This document shows positions 48,877 through 59,418 of a stretch of 64,000 nt of DNA, one piece after another. Under the pieces are notes generated by a model. That model was not told where the DNA came from, did not search any database, and worked only from the letters and a program-made list of their open reading frames with translations. The stretch's first letter is position 1; every line of letters starts with the position of its first letter. The DNA is taken from NCBI RefSeq assembly GCF_001956695.1, contig NZ_CP019070.1, forward strand, positions 2,294,001 to 2,358,000, given 5' to 3'. Both the position numbers and the translations under genes were made by a program. This stretch comes from Poseidonibacter parvus (GTDB taxonomy: Bacteria; Campylobacterota; Campylobacteria; Campylobacterales; Arcobacteraceae).

Positions 48877-50410
48877 ATTTTTTTATTAAAAGGTTTTTTG
48901 CAAATTTTATTGCATCTGTAGTAATTTTTTCGCCGCTAATCATTCTAGCTATTTCATTGATTCTTTCTTCTTTTTTTAGAAGTTTTATTGTAGATATTCC
49001 ATCATTTTTATCAACTAAAAAATGTTGAGAAGATACTGATGTTAATTGTGGTTGATGGGATATTGCAAAAATTTGATAAGATTTAGATAGTGTAGATAAA
49101 ACATTAGCAATGGCATCACTTTCTTTTCCACTTAAATTAGCATCAATTTCATCTAAAAATAAAACACCATTATCAATAATGTCAAATTCACTCATTGATG
49201 TTAGAAGTGCCAATCTTAATCTATTATATTCCCCTGAACTAATAGTATTTAAACTAACTCCATTTAACTCAAAACTTACTTCATCAATACCATGTGAATC
49301 TAATTTTTTATTCTTAAGATTAATTTTTGCATTTGATAAGTATAAAAACTTTAGATACTTATTTATTTTTTCTTCAAGTACTACTAAACTCTTCTTTCTA
49401 TAAGTAGATATTTCTTCTGCTAAATCATTTATTTCTAAAGTAATAATAGAAATTTTCTTTTCTAATATAGATTTTTCAAATGTTATATTCTCATAAGAAT
49501 CTAATTCTTTTTTCTTTTCTTCTTTATATTCTAAAGCTTCAGCTATTGAACCAAATCTTTTTTGTAAAGAAGAAAGTTTTTCAATTCTTGTAAGAACAGT
49601 TTCTATATCGATATCTTCTAATTCATATAATGAATCATTAAATTTTTCAAATATATTATTAAGTTCATTCATTGTTTCATCAAAAAAACTAGAATCTTCT
49701 TCCAAAAGCTCTAAACTATTAGAAACACTTTGCCTAAAATTTAAGATTTCTGATGCACTTTTGATTGCATCTTCAATTTTTTCTTTTTTTGATAGTTTTC
49801 TTTTTAATAAATTTAATTCTTCATACTCATCAATACTAGGGTTTATTGCTTCAATTTTTTCAATTTCAAACTTGCTAAACTCTTTTAAATCTTCAATTTT
49901 TAATTCATCTTCAATAATTTTATTTAAATCTTTTTGAAGCTTACTAGCTTCTTTGAATAATAAATCAAATTTTTCTTTTTTCGAAGAAAAATCTTTATAA
50001 TCTTTGTAACACACTTTATCAAGGAAGTTTAATAGTTTTACACTTTCAAAATCAGAAGTATCTCTTAAATTTAAATGCTTAATTAATTTAGAAGAGAAAG
50101 TATTTAGGTTTTTTTTAGAAATAGTTTGATTATTGATAAAAAATCTTACTTTTTCTTTTTTTATAGTTTTAATTACAATATCATCATTACTTTGTAAATC
50201 ATATAATTCATCGCTAATTTTTGAATCACTGATTAAAACTTCACCTAAACTGGCTTTCACATCACTAAGAGCAAATAAAGATAAAATTGCCTGCATTAAT
50301 ATAGATTTACCTGCACCACTTGGACCGGTAAATACATTTAAACCTGTATTAAATTCTAAATCTATTTCTTTAAAAGACAAACAATCTTTTATATAAATTC
50401 TATTAATCAT
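48875..50410 (-). CDS. recN: RecN, SMC-like DNA repair protein
   Basis: The 511-residue protein has an ABC-type ATPase split by a long coiled coil: Walker A GPSGAGKSILMQAILSL at about 29-45, helical arms about 150-340, and the C-terminal half with SGEYNRLRLALL (signature), VLFLDEIDANLSG (Walker B) and FAISHQPQLTS. This is RecN of the compact type found in Campylobacterota. It acts in double-strand break repair. It follows nadK after 4 bases, a common pairing. Confidence 0.93.
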   Translation of the reverse strand: MINRIYIKDCLSFKEIDLEFNTGLNVFTGPSGAGKSILMQAILSLFALSDVKASLGEVLISDSKISDELYDLQSNDDIVIKTIKKEKVRFFINNQTISKKNLNTFSSKLIKHLNLRDTSDFESVKLLNFLDKVCYKDYKDFSSKKEKFDLLFKEASKLQKDLNKIIEDELKIEDLKEFSKFEIEKIEAINPSIDEYEELNLLKRKLSKKEKIEDAIKSASEILNFRQSVSNSLELLEEDSSFFDETMNELNNIFEKFNDSLYELEDIDIETVLTRIEKLSSLQKRFGSIAEALEYKEEKKKELDSYENITFEKSILEKKISIITLEINDLAEEISTYRKKSLVVLEEKINKYLKFLYLSNAKINLKNKKLDSHGIDEVSFELNGVSLNTISSGEYNRLRLALLTSMSEFDIIDNGVLFLDEIDANLSGKESDAIANVLSTLSKSYQIFAISHQPQLTSVSSQHFLVDKNDGISTIKLLKKEERINEIARMISGEKITTDAIKFAKNLLIKK

Positions 50411-50414
50411 AAAA

Positions 50415-51281
50415 TTAATTTCCCCATCTTAATTTTTCACTTAATACATCAAAATAGTTTCTTTCACATCTGTGAATCATTTTTGCATTTTGTTTTGCTA
50501 TTTTAATTTTTATTGAATCGTTTTCCTCTAATTCATATATATCTTGACCATCTGCAATTACTACAGCACCTTGAGAATCTGTAATTGTAAACTCTATCTC
50601 AAAATCTGCAGGCATTACTAATGGTCTTTGTGTTAGAGAATGAGGGGCAACAGGAGTTACCAGAAAAGCCTCTGTTAAAGGATATAAGATAGGACCTCCA
50701 ACTGATAAATTATACGCAGTAGAACCTGTAGGCGTAGATATAATTATCCCATCACCATAATATGAGTTAAAATGTTTATCATCGATTTTTGCATCAATTT
50801 TTATCATAGAAGAAATAGATTTTCTTGTAATTACAATATCATTAAATGCAACAAAACTATTTAAATTTAATGTACCTTCTATTAACATTCGACTATCTAT
50901 TCTATAATTTTTATTAGTAAAATTTTTTAAAAAGTTTTCAATTTCATTCATAGAAATATCTGTTAAAAAACCTAATGTACCTAGATTTATACCTAATACA
51001 GGTTTTTTATAATTATAAGATTTTCGTACCACTGATAATAAAGTACCATCTCCACCCACAGAAACTAAAAAATCAATTTTTTCGCATAATTCATCTAATT
51101 GAAGACCTTTTTTATTAATCATTTTTGCAGAATTATTTTCTAAAAAAACTTCTATATTATATTTTTCAAATATTGATTTTATATTCTCATATATTGGTTT
51201 TAATTCTGGACTTGAAGGTCTTAGTATTATTCCTGCTTTTGAAAAAGAAGTGAGTAGTTCATTGCTTTTATTTAATCTCAA
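50415..51281 (-). CDS. nadK: NAD kinase (probable TTG start)
   Basis: The product is a typical NadK, with SVGGDGTLLSVVR (the GGDG motif), LGINLGTLGFLTDIS and GDGIIISTPTGSTAYNLSVG. It phosphorylates NAD to NADP. I place the start at TTG 51281, because AGAGG lies 5 bases upstream; the first ATG in frame, at 51311, has no ribosome binding site and would add ten residues (MYKYIYIEVN). The resulting 288 residues match family length. Confidence 0.88.
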   Translation of the reverse strand: MRLNKSNELLTSFSKAGIILRPSSPELKPIYENIKSIFEKYNIEVFLENNSAKMINKKGLQLDELCEKIDFLVSVGGDGTLLSVVRKSYNYKKPVLGINLGTLGFLTDISMNEIENFLKNFTNKNYRIDSRMLIEGTLNLNSFVAFNDIVITRKSISSMIKIDAKIDDKHFNSYYGDGIIISTPTGSTAYNLSVGGPILYPLTEAFLVTPVAPHSLTQRPLVMPADFEIEFTITDSQGAVVIADGQDIYELEENDSIKIKIAKQNAKMIHRCERNYFDVLSEKLRWGN

Positions 51282-51386
51282 GTTTACCTCTATATATATG
51301 TATTTATACAATAGTATATAATAAGTTCTTTTAAGATTAATGTATATATTACAATTTGTTATATTTTAATTAAAAATTGAACAAAA

Positions 51387-51416
51387 AAAAAGCTTTGCCA
51401 AAAGGCAAAGCTTTTT
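51387..51416 (-). terminator. Strong terminator of the str operon
   Basis: A perfect 13-base stem (AAAAAGCTTTGCC / GGCAAAGCTTTTT) with a 4-base loop is followed on the minus strand by a run of nine T residues in total. It lies about 100 bases behind fusA. Confidence 0.95.
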
Positions 51417-51450
51417 AGAGATTTGAATATTACAGTTGTTTTATTCAGAC

Positions 51451-51499
51451 CTTTGTCGTTCAATTACGAAATCAAAGATTTCTATTGAACAAGACAAAG
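51451..51499 (-). ncRNA. Long stem-loop in the 3' region of fusA
   Basis: Three stacked helices form one hairpin: CTTTGTC with GACAAAG, GTTCAAT with ATTGAAC (a 2-base bulge between), and GAAATC with GATTTC around an AAA loop, about 20 pairs in all. It lies 19 bases beyond the fusA stop and before the strong terminator. It may stabilise the message or be the source of a small RNA; it has no T-run of its own. Confidence 0.55.
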
Positions 51500-51517
51500 C
51501 TCGTTTATTTAACGCTA

Positions 51518-53626
51518 TTAACCATTTCTCTTTTTAATAATTTCATCAGAAACATTTTTAGGAACGTCCATGTAGTTATCAAAAATCATTGAGTAAGTTG
51601 CTCTACCTTGAGACATAGATCTTAAGTCTGTAGAGTAACCGAACATTTCAGCTAATGGAATCATTGCTACAACTAGTTTAACACCAGCTCTGTCATCCAT
51701 AGATTGAACTTGTCCTCTTCTTTTGTTAACGTCACCAATAACGTCACCCATATAATCTTCAGGAGTTTCAATCTCAACTTTCATAATTGGTTCAAGAATT
51801 ACAGGTTGTGCAGCAGCACTTCTACATCCTTGTTTGAATCCCATTGAAGCAGCTAATTTAAACGCCATTTCAGATGAATCAACATCATGGTAAGAACCAT
51901 CATATAAATCAACTGAAATATTAACTAATGGATAACCAGCTAAGATACCACCAGCCATAGCTTCTTGACAACCTTTATCAACAGCAGGAACGTATTCTTT
52001 TGGAACAGATCCACCTTTGATAGATGATGTAAAGATATAGTTCTCTTCAGAGTCAGCAGGCATTGGAGTAATTGTTAAGTATACGTGACCGTATTGACCT
52101 TTACCACCAGATTGTTTAGCGTATTTGTACTCTTGTTTAACTGCATTTTTAATAGTTTCTCTATATGCAACTTGAGGAGCACCAACTTCAGCTTCAACTG
52201 CGAATTCTCTTTTCATTCTATCAACAAGAATTTCAAGGTGTAATTCACCCATTCCTGAAATAATAGTTTGTCCAGATTCTTCATCAGTAGCAACTCTGAA
52301 TGATGGATCTTCTTGAGCTAATTTTCCTAATGCAATACCCATTTTTTCTTGGTCAGCTTTAGTTTTTGGCTCAACTGCAACAGAAATAACTGGTTCTGGG
52401 AAATCCATTCTTTCTAAGATAACTGGATCTACATCAGAAGCTAATGTATCACCTGTAATTGTCGATTTTAAACCAACAACTGCACCGATTTCACCAGCAT
52501 ATAATTCAGTAACTTCTTCTCTTTTGATAGCATGCATTTTTAAAAGTCTACCAATTCTTTCTTTTTTCATCTTAGTTGAGTTCATTACATAAGTACCAGA
52601 CTTAAGAACACCTCTATAGATTCTTGTGAAAGTTAATTGTCCAACAAATGGATCTGTCATAATTTTAAATGCAAGTCCTGCAACTTCACCGTTATCAGTA
52701 GAAGGTACAATTACAGCTTCACCATCTTGAGTTTCACCTTTAATGTCTTCAACTTCTAATGGAGATGGTAAATACATAGCAACTGCGTCAAGTAAAGTTT
52801 GAACACCTTTGTTTTTAAATGCAGTACCACAAGTCATTGGAGTAACTGTCATATTAAGACAACCTTTTTTAAGACCTCCAACAATTTCATCTTCAGTTAA
52901 TTCTTCACCCTCAAGATATTTTTCCATTAATGCATCGTCAGCTTCAGCAGCTGCTTCAACCATTTTTTCTCTATATTCTTCAGCTTTTTCTTGTAATTCA
53001 GCAGGAATATCTTCAACGTGGTAATTAGAACCCATTGCAGCATCTTGATCCCAAACAATAGCTTTCATTTGTACTAAATCAACAACACCTTGGAAGTTTT
53101 CTTCAGCACCAATAGGAATTTGAATTGGAATAGCATTAGATTTTAATCTTTCATTAACTTGAGATTCAACGTTAAAGAAATCTGCACCAGTTCTATCCAT
53201 TTTGTTAACAAAAATCATTCTTGGAACTCTATATTTGTTTGCTTGTCTCCAAACAGTTTCAGATTGTGGTTGAACCCCACCAACTGAACAGAATACAGCA
53301 ACAGCACCATCAAGTACTCTCATAGATCTTTCAACTTCAATAGTAAAGTCAACGTGACCTGGAGTATCAATAATGTTAATCATTAATTCTTCGTTAGTCT
53401 TTGGGTGAGTCCAGTTACAAGTAGTAGCAGCAGAAGTAATTGTAATACCTCTTTCTTGCTCTTGCTCCATCCAGTCCATAGTTGCAGCTCCATCATGAAC
53501 CTCACCAATTTTGTGCTCAACACCTGTATAAAATAAAATTCTTTCAGTTGTTGTAGTTTTACCTGCATCAATGTGTGCAGCAATACCGATGTTTCTAAGT
53601 CTGTTAAGTGGTGTTTTTCTTGCCAT
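51518..53626 (-). CDS. fusA: Elongation factor G
   Basis: The 702-residue protein is a complete [22 protein letters not shown] (P-loop), [11 protein letters not shown] (switch I), [17 protein letters not shown] (G3), [12 protein letters not shown] (G4), then domains II to V ending at KKRNG. It drives translocation on the ribosome. It follows rpsG after 9 bases as the last gene of this str operon; tuf is not next to it. Confidence 0.98.
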   Translation of the reverse strand: MARKTPLNRLRNIGIAAHIDAGKTTTTERILFYTGVEHKIGEVHDGAATMDWMEQEQERGITITSAATTCNWTHPKTNEELMINIIDTPGHVDFTIEVERSMRVLDGAVAVFCSVGGVQPQSETVWRQANKYRVPRMIFVNKMDRTGADFFNVESQVNERLKSNAIPIQIPIGAEENFQGVVDLVQMKAIVWDQDAAMGSNYHVEDIPAELQEKAEEYREKMVEAAAEADDALMEKYLEGEELTEDEIVGGLKKGCLNMTVTPMTCGTAFKNKGVQTLLDAVAMYLPSPLEVEDIKGETQDGEAVIVPSTDNGEVAGLAFKIMTDPFVGQLTFTRIYRGVLKSGTYVMNSTKMKKERIGRLLKMHAIKREEVTELYAGEIGAVVGLKSTITGDTLASDVDPVILERMDFPEPVISVAVEPKTKADQEKMGIALGKLAQEDPSFRVATDEESGQTIISGMGELHLEILVDRMKREFAVEAEVGAPQVAYRETIKNAVKQEYKYAKQSGGKGQYGHVYLTITPMPADSEENYIFTSSIKGGSVPKEYVPAVDKGCQEAMAGGILAGYPLVNISVDLYDGSYHDVDSSEMAFKLAASMGFKQGCRSAAAQPVILEPIMKVEIETPEDYMGDVIGDVNKRRGQVQSMDDRAGVKLVVAMIPLAEMFGYSTDLRSMSQGRATYSMIFDNYMDVPKNVSDEIIKKRNG

Positions 53627-53635
53627 TTTAATTCC

Positions 53636-54115
<480 letters not shown>

Positions 54116-54119
54116 CTAC

Positions 54120-54494
54120 TTATTTCTTTGGTTTCTTAGTACCATACTTAGATCTTGCAACAGTTCTGTTTGCAACACCAGCTGTATCTAAGGCACCTCT
54201 AACAACGTGATACTTAACACCAGGTAAATCTTTAACTCTACCCCCTCTTACTAACACAATCGAGTGTTCTTGAAGGTTGTGACCCTCTCCACCGATGTAT
54301 GAAATAACTTCAAAACCAGTAGTTAATCTAACTTTTGCAACTTTTCTTAAAGCCGAGTTTGGTTTCTTTGGTGTAGTAGTATATACTCTTGTACATACTC
54401 CTCTTCTTTGTGGACATTTGTCAAGTGCAGGTGATTTTGATTTCTTAATCACTCTTTTTCGCTCTTTTCTAACAAGTTGATTGATAGTTGGCAT
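54120..54494 (-). CDS. rpsL: Ribosomal protein S12
   Basis: The 124-residue protein matches uS12: [20 protein letters not shown], the [20 protein letters not shown] loop with the lysine linked to streptomycin resistance when changed (wild-type K here) and the [16 protein letters not shown] region. It heads rpsL-rpsG-fusA and is preceded by a leader of about 165 bases. Confidence 0.98.
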   Translation of the reverse strand: MPTINQLVRKERKRVIKKSKSPALDKCPQRRGVCTRVYTTTPKKPNSALRKVAKVRLTTGFEVISYIGGEGHNLQEHSIVLVRGGRVKDLPGVKYHVVRGALDTAGVANRTVARSKYGTKKPKK

Positions 54495-54672
54495 TCTTTC
54501 CCTTTGTATGTTGTAGAGTAATCTATAATATAATTTATGTAAGACTCTCTATTAAATTTGGTTAGAGCAATTAAAGCAATGCTCATGCTTCTCGTTTGAC
54601 TTCAACATGCAGTTGAAACGATACTTCCATTCTAGAGAAACAATTAGGTTTTCTAAAAAGTTACGGATTATA
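54495..54672 (-). promoter_or_regulatory. Promoter and long leader of the str operon
   Basis: The minus strand has TATAAT at 54667-54672; transcription from about 54660 would give a leader of about 165 bases. The leader has several short inverted repeats, such as TTCAAC/GTTGAA (with AAACG/CGTTT nearby) and GAGCA/TGCTC, and GGGAAAG just before the rpsL ATG. Autoregulation by S7 or S12 is possible but no specific site is recognised. Confidence 0.5.
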
Positions 54673-54708
54673 CTGAAGTAATTCTTAATATTTGGTTAGA
54701 AGAGATAT

Positions 54709-54900
54709 TTACAATATCTCTTGAACACGTCCAACATCACCAGTAGTTGTTCTTACTTTTATTCCATGAGGGTGAGTTGGAGAATTAGTTAAAATATTTT
54801 TTACAATACCTTCTGTTAATTTTCCAGATCTTTGGTCTTGTTTTAAAACTATTTTAACTTTAAGACCTTGTTTAACGTTTATTCTTTTTTTTCCATCCAT
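54709..54900 (-). CDS. YwbE-family small protein
   Basis: The 63-residue protein matches the YwbE family: INVKQGLKVKIVLKQDQRSG, LTEGIVKNILTNSPTHPHGI and KVRTTTGDVGRVQEI. The fold is a small beta-rich domain; its function is unknown. It is 9 bases behind the 162-residue gene and ahead of the str promoter. Confidence 0.88.
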   Translation of the reverse strand: MDGKKRINVKQGLKVKIVLKQDQRSGKLTEGIVKNILTNSPTHPHGIKVRTTTGDVGRVQEIL

Positions 54901-54909
54901 CTTGTATTC

Positions 54910-55398
54910 CTAAGCTTTGTAAGTTAATGCTTCTTTTGCAAACTCAATATTATAAAAATAAACTATTTTAAACATTAAATCAATTTTTGTATTTTTAGCT
55001 TCACTTGAATCAAGAATATTAAAATTAAACCCATGTCCATCTTTTTCATCATTTGAAGAAATTGAAATAGTAACTGGTTTTAAAGCTCTCATCATATTCA
55101 TAGTTGCCTTATAATCTTTTGGGTTTAAACCATTAATAATATCACCATCTTTTTCTTCTTTTCTCATTGCAGAGAATAAAGTTGTTAATGTATCTTTAAA
55201 AATTGATTTACCCCAAGTAATCTTTCCTTTTTTATAATGGAAAGCTGCACTTTTATTTAATAATGAACTTGGTTTTTCAGCTCTAATATCTTCAATCATT
55301 TGAAGAAAAAAGTTCATTCCTCCAATACTATTTGCTTTATTAGTTAATTCATCATGTAATGATTTTTTTGTTTCTAAATCTAATTCACTAAATCTCAT
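54910..55398 (-). CDS. Hypothetical protein, 162 residues
   Basis: No family is recognised. The protein has no signal peptide or membrane segment, is mostly helical with a charged surface, and includes MNFFLQMIEDIRAEKPSSLL, FHYKKGKITWGKSIFKDTL and a C-terminal LMFKIVYFYNIEFAKEALT. It is 9 bases before ywbE and probably cytoplasmic. The ordinary codon use and clear spacing support a real gene. Confidence 0.7.
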   Translation of the reverse strand: MRFSELDLETKKSLHDELTNKANSIGGMNFFLQMIEDIRAEKPSSLLNKSAAFHYKKGKITWGKSIFKDTLTTLFSAMRKEEKDGDIINGLNPKDYKATMNMMRALKPVTISISSNDEKDGHGFNFNILDSSEAKNTKIDLMFKIVYFYNIEFAKEALTYKA

Positions 55399-55451
55399 AT
55401 TACTCCAATTGTTTTTATATGTGGAAGTATATCTAATAAATACTATTTTAA

Positions 55452-56267
55452 CTATCGGTAAGAAGACTTTGAGTTTTTTATATCAACATTATAAAAACCA
55501 TTTTGAGATAAAAATATTTTTACTTCTTCATCAATAAATTTATTTTTAGGTCCTTTTATTATTTCAACAATTGAATTCATATTTTTTGTATTTTCATTTA
55601 TATCTAATTCAAAATATGGAATTAGATTCCCACAAACTGAGCGAAACTTCATATCTGAGATATTATCTTTAAATATATATTTCTCATTTTCTTTATCATC
55701 AATTATAATTGGATTGTGAATTAACCTTACTTCTTGTTCTTCTTTAAAAAGTTCATTTTTTGATCTTGCTGATAAGTTGTTGATTTCTATAATTATATTT
55801 GAGCATGTCTCTTTGAAATGTTGTGAGTTAATATCTACTTTAGCATCTAAATCATCTAAGGGTTGTAAAATTAAATCAATTGTTTTTTCTTGTTCTATTT
55901 CATCATATAAAACTTCTGAAGGATGAATCAATTTATTATTTTTAAAATAATCTTCATTAAAGCCAATTGCAACTCCAAAACCATCATTTGCATATGCTCT
56001 CCATTGACTTAATAAATCAGAACCTTTGGAAAAAGAACCTATGTAAACATTTGGTAGTTGCTTAAAGTATAACTCTTCAAAAGCTTTGTAGATTGAAAAA
56101 TTGTTTTTAGTGATTGAATTTTGAAGTTTTTTTGCTAATTTATCTTTAATCCAATGTATTTCTTTATAGTCATTTAAATTATAAACAGAACTTAACCATA
56201 GAATTTTATCTTCAATAATTGCTTTAAACGACTCAACATTACAATAATGATAGATGATATTTCCCAA
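55452..56267 (-). CDS. DUF2971 family protein
   Basis: The 271-residue protein shows the DUF2971 pattern: IYHYCNVESFKAIIEDKILW, SSVYNLNDYKEIHW at the start, and YIGSFSKGSDLLSQWRAYAN followed by DGFGVAIGF in the middle. These short conserved blocks suggest a compact enzyme-like fold, but the function of the family is not known to me. Such genes are patchily distributed, in keeping with the accessory nature of this stretch between rpsL and rpoC. Confidence 0.8.
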   Translation of the reverse strand: MGNIIYHYCNVESFKAIIEDKILWLSSVYNLNDYKEIHWIKDKLAKKLQNSITKNNFSIYKAFEELYFKQLPNVYIGSFSKGSDLLSQWRAYANDGFGVAIGFNEDYFKNNKLIHPSEVLYDEIEQEKTIDLILQPLDDLDAKVDINSQHFKETCSNIIIEINNLSARSKNELFKEEQEVRLIHNPIIIDDKENEKYIFKDNISDMKFRSVCGNLIPYFELDINENTKNMNSIVEIIKGPKNKFIDEEVKIFLSQNGFYNVDIKNSKSSYR

Positions 56268-56276
56268 ATTAAACTC

Positions 56277-58541
56277 CTATATATCTTTAGATAAATTTGC
56301 TAACTTTATAGTAAATTCAGCGCCTGTATATTCAATTCCTTCATATTCAAAAGTTTCATTTTTTACTTCAATTGATCCATTTAAATGTGCTCTTACAATC
56401 TCTTCACTCATATATAAACCAATACCTGTACCTTTTGATTTATGTTTTGTTGTAAAGTATGGTTCAAATACCCTATCAATTATGTCTAAAGGAATACCTT
56501 TTGCATTATCTTTTATTTTAATTACTACATTGTTTTCATCTGTAGATACATTTATAAATACATATCTTTTTTGTTCACTAGTATTTAATAATGCATCTCT
56601 TGAGTTATTAAATATATTAATTAGGACTTGAATTAATTCATTTTCAATTGATATAGTTTCAATATCTTCAATATCTTTAATAACCATAATTTCATTTGCT
56701 TTAAATTGAGCAGTAAGTAAGGTAAGTGTTTTATCTATTGTATTTAAAATTTTAAATTCTGCAATTTTATTATTAGTAGGATTAAAGAAACTTCTGAAGT
56801 CTTCAATAGTATGAGACAAGTATTGCGCTGAAGAGTTAATAGTATCTAAAGAAGAGTACAATTGTTCATCACTTAAAGAATCCAATTCTTTTTGCAATTT
56901 ACTTCCTGTTGCACACGTAGTTATTGTTGATAAAGGTTGTCTCCATTGATGCGCAATATTTCCAAGCATTTCACCCATTGCAGCCATTTTACTTTGATTA
57001 TAAATAATCTTTTCTTGCTCTTGAATTGATAATAATGTTTCTTTTCTAATTGTAATATCTTGAACCGTTCCAAGTGTTCCAATATGTATGTTATTATGAT
57101 CATAAGAGTGTTCTGCTCTTTCTATTACATATTTAATTCGTCCATCATTAAAAAGTAGCCTATGCTCAAAATAGTACTCTTCTTTATTTTGAACACTATT
57201 TTGAAATTTAGATTGTAATTCTTCTCTATCATCTGGATGAACGATGCTAAGAAAATCATCAAATGATAAATCATGATCCAAACTAACTTCAAAGATATGA
57301 TAAACTTCATTTGACCAAACTAAACTATCATTGTTATTGCTTTGTTCCCAACTTCCAATTTTTGCTTGTGCTTGTGCTTTATTTAGAATCTTATTTTGTC
57401 TACTTAATGTTTCTTTATAATTATTAAATAAACCTTCAAAATATCTTGAAATAAAATGTGAAATAATAAGTAGTAAAATTGTAATAATCAGAGAACTAAT
57501 AAATATTGTTTTGAGATTTTCGGCAAATTTATTTTCTAAATTTTGAATTCTTTTATCAATAGATACTTTTGCACTTTCTAAATCAAAAGACAATCCTATA
57601 AGAAAATTTAGAGTATCAACCTTTTTTAAATAAGTGTATTCTATATTTCCATCTTTTTGTTTTTTATTTATAAAATTATCATCTTTATTTGATGTTATAA
57701 ATTCATTTAAATCATCTATTTTCTTTGATTTATATTCTTTAGATTTACTATATTTAGTATTATAGCTTACTAGTACATTTTCATCATAATCTATAACAAA
57801 AGCTGCAGAATCATTATGATAATTTAAAATACTAATATGTGTTAATATTTTATCTTTTGTTATACTAATAAAATCTTCTACATACTCACCAGTTCCAACA
57901 AACCAATCATATGGCTCAAACTTTTTTATAAAACCAATTTTTTCATATTCTTTAATATCATTTTTTACTTTATTAAAATACCAATTTTGAAAACCTTCTT
58001 TATTTTGACTTTTTGCAATATCAATAGATTCTTGTACTATATATGTGCCATTTATATCTTGTGCATTAAAGAAATTTTTTCCTTCTCTTTGTGATTGTAT
58101 TGGATGAAAAATATTAGTTCCATCTAATTCATATATAAAGAAATATCCCCTATTTTGATTAAAACGTATGTCTTTTAAAGCACTTTTAATTAAATCTTTT
58201 ATTTCATTTTTTGTTTTTGTATTTTTATATGTTTTATAAATAGAACTCATAATATCATGAGCATTGTATACTTGAGTTTGAATAGTTTTTTTTAATTCAT
58301 TTTTCGATAATGAAAGTTCTTTTTTAATATATTCATTTATAGAATTAATATTTGATTCAACAATTATTCTATTTTCTTCAATATATTTTTCTTGTATAGA
58401 TTTTCTATCATCTTGTAGGTTGTCATAATGATTTATTGACATAAAATATGTTAGCAGTATTGACAATATTATAATTAATGTTAAAGGTAAAAACCTAATT
58501 AAGAATAATATTAATCGTTCTCTTTGAAGTTCCAAAAACAC
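56277..58541 (-). CDS. Sensor histidine kinase: Cache domains, PAS, HisKA-type, HATPase
   Basis: The 754-residue protein has a membrane helix (about 12-32), a periplasmic Cache_2-type sensor (about 95-225; RGYFFIYELDGTNIFHPIQS and YDWFVGTGEYVEDF), a further Cache-like part to about 330, a second helix (about 345-368), a PAS domain (about 400-500, with IVHPDDREELQ), and the kinase core: phosphoacceptor His in GNIAHQWRQPLSTI, NIFNNSRDAL (N box) and a later GTGIGLYMSEEIV (G box). The HWRQPL H box is common in this phylum. A cognate response regulator is not next to it. Confidence 0.92.
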   Translation of the reverse strand: MFLELQRERLILFLIRFLPLTLIIILSILLTYFMSINHYDNLQDDRKSIQEKYIEENRIIVESNINSINEYIKKELSLSKNELKKTIQTQVYNAHDIMSSIYKTYKNTKTKNEIKDLIKSALKDIRFNQNRGYFFIYELDGTNIFHPIQSQREGKNFFNAQDINGTYIVQESIDIAKSQNKEGFQNWYFNKVKNDIKEYEKIGFIKKFEPYDWFVGTGEYVEDFISITKDKILTHISILNYHNDSAAFVIDYDENVLVSYNTKYSKSKEYKSKKIDDLNEFITSNKDDNFINKKQKDGNIEYTYLKKVDTLNFLIGLSFDLESAKVSIDKRIQNLENKFAENLKTIFISSLIITILLLIISHFISRYFEGLFNNYKETLSRQNKILNKAQAQAKIGSWEQSNNNDSLVWSNEVYHIFEVSLDHDLSFDDFLSIVHPDDREELQSKFQNSVQNKEEYYFEHRLLFNDGRIKYVIERAEHSYDHNNIHIGTLGTVQDITIRKETLLSIQEQEKIIYNQSKMAAMGEMLGNIAHQWRQPLSTITTCATGSKLQKELDSLSDEQLYSSLDTINSSAQYLSHTIEDFRSFFNPTNNKIAEFKILNTIDKTLTLLTAQFKANEIMVIKDIEDIETISIENELIQVLINIFNNSRDALLNTSEQKRYVFINVSTDENNVVIKIKDNAKGIPLDIIDRVFEPYFTTKHKSKGTGIGLYMSEEIVRAHLNGSIEVKNETFEYEGIEYTGAEFTIKLANLSKDI

Positions 58542-58618
58542 TCCTTTATATCTTATGTATTAATATACTAGCATAAAACAAATAAAGATTAAATAAGAGT
58601 GTTCTTTTAATTTTACTA

Positions 58619-58906
58619 TTAAGCCTTTGGCATTATTTTAATTGGTACTATTTGAATCTCTTCCATATTCCAAACACCACCTTTTACATATGGCTCATTT
58701 TCTAACCACTCATTTAATTCATCTTCATTTTCAAAATTAGTAAGCACTGTAGATCCAACCATTGCATCTTCTTCAATCATTGCACAAGCACTTTCAATCT
58801 TTCCTTCACTCATTAACTTTTGAGTAGCTTCAACATGTGCAGGTCTTGCTTCCATTCTTTTTTCTAATACTCCATCATAATCATATGCTATTACTAAATA
58901 TTGCAT
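58619..58906 (-). CDS. YciI-like protein
   Basis: The 95-residue protein matches the YCII fold: MQYLVIAYDYDGVLEKRMEA, a conserved His in RPAHVEATQKLMSEGKIESA, and a C-terminal NEWLENEPYVKGGVWNMEEI. These ferredoxin-like dimeric proteins have been proposed to be enzymes acting on small molecules; the substrate is unknown. Confidence 0.88.
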   Translation of the reverse strand: MQYLVIAYDYDGVLEKRMEARPAHVEATQKLMSEGKIESACAMIEEDAMVGSTVLTNFENEDELNEWLENEPYVKGGVWNMEEIQIVPIKIMPKA

Positions 58907-58983
58907 TTTTGTCCTTTAATATCATTTTGAGTATTAAGCCTGATTTTTTCTAAGAGATAATTTAAATGAAGAGTATAAGTTTA

Positions 58984-59370
58984 TTAAATTAAACCAACTG
59001 CAAAAATAAATGATACTGGATAAATAAGAACATTCATATATCTAAATAATGGTGTCATATTAACATTAAAAGTAATAATTTCAGAAATATCTAATCCAGA
59101 AGATAGTTTTTTCATCAAGTTTAATTTAAATGAGATATCTAAAAACTTTATGATTAGTATTGAACTCATCCATAAACCAAAGTTGTTTAAATATAAAGAT
59201 ACAAATATTGTAAAAATAAATGTAGGATGCAGTATGAAATAAAGGAATATATTTTTCTTATAAATATGAAAATTATTAAGAACTAATCCATGTAATGTAG
59301 GTGATTTTTGCCATGTAGATTCAAACAGCTCTAAAACTATAAATATAAAAAGAAGTGTTATGAAATCCAT
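58984..59370 (-). CDS. Small membrane protein, unknown
   Basis: The 128-residue protein has about four hydrophobic segments (about 3-14, 42-62, 66-80 and 108-127) and is not recognised. It lies directly behind rpoC and its terminator. The start has no clear ribosome binding site, so it may begin further in. Confidence 0.65.
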   Translation of the reverse strand: MDFITLLFIFIVLELFESTWQKSPTLHGLVLNNFHIYKKNIFLYFILHPTFIFTIFVSLYLNNFGLWMSSILIIKFLDISFKLNLMKKLSSGLDISEIITFNVNMTPLFRYMNVLIYPVSFIFAVGLI

Positions 59371-59381
59371 TTTGAGAGTAT

Positions 59382-59411
59382 AAATAATAAGAGGGTTACC
59401 TCTTATTATTT
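59382..59411. terminator. Terminator behind rpoC
   Basis: A 13-base stem (core AATAATAAGAGG / CCTCTTATTATT) with a GTTA loop lies 8 bases beyond the rpoC stop and just before the small membrane gene. The flanks are T-rich on the plus strand and moderately so on the minus strand. Confidence 0.75.
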
Positions 59412-59418
59412 TAGTGTT

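Noticed and set aside
51312-51517. Possible tRNA or small RNA gene in the gap behind fusA
   Set aside because: No cloverleaf with CCA or T-loop sequence fits; only the stem-loop and the terminator are supported.
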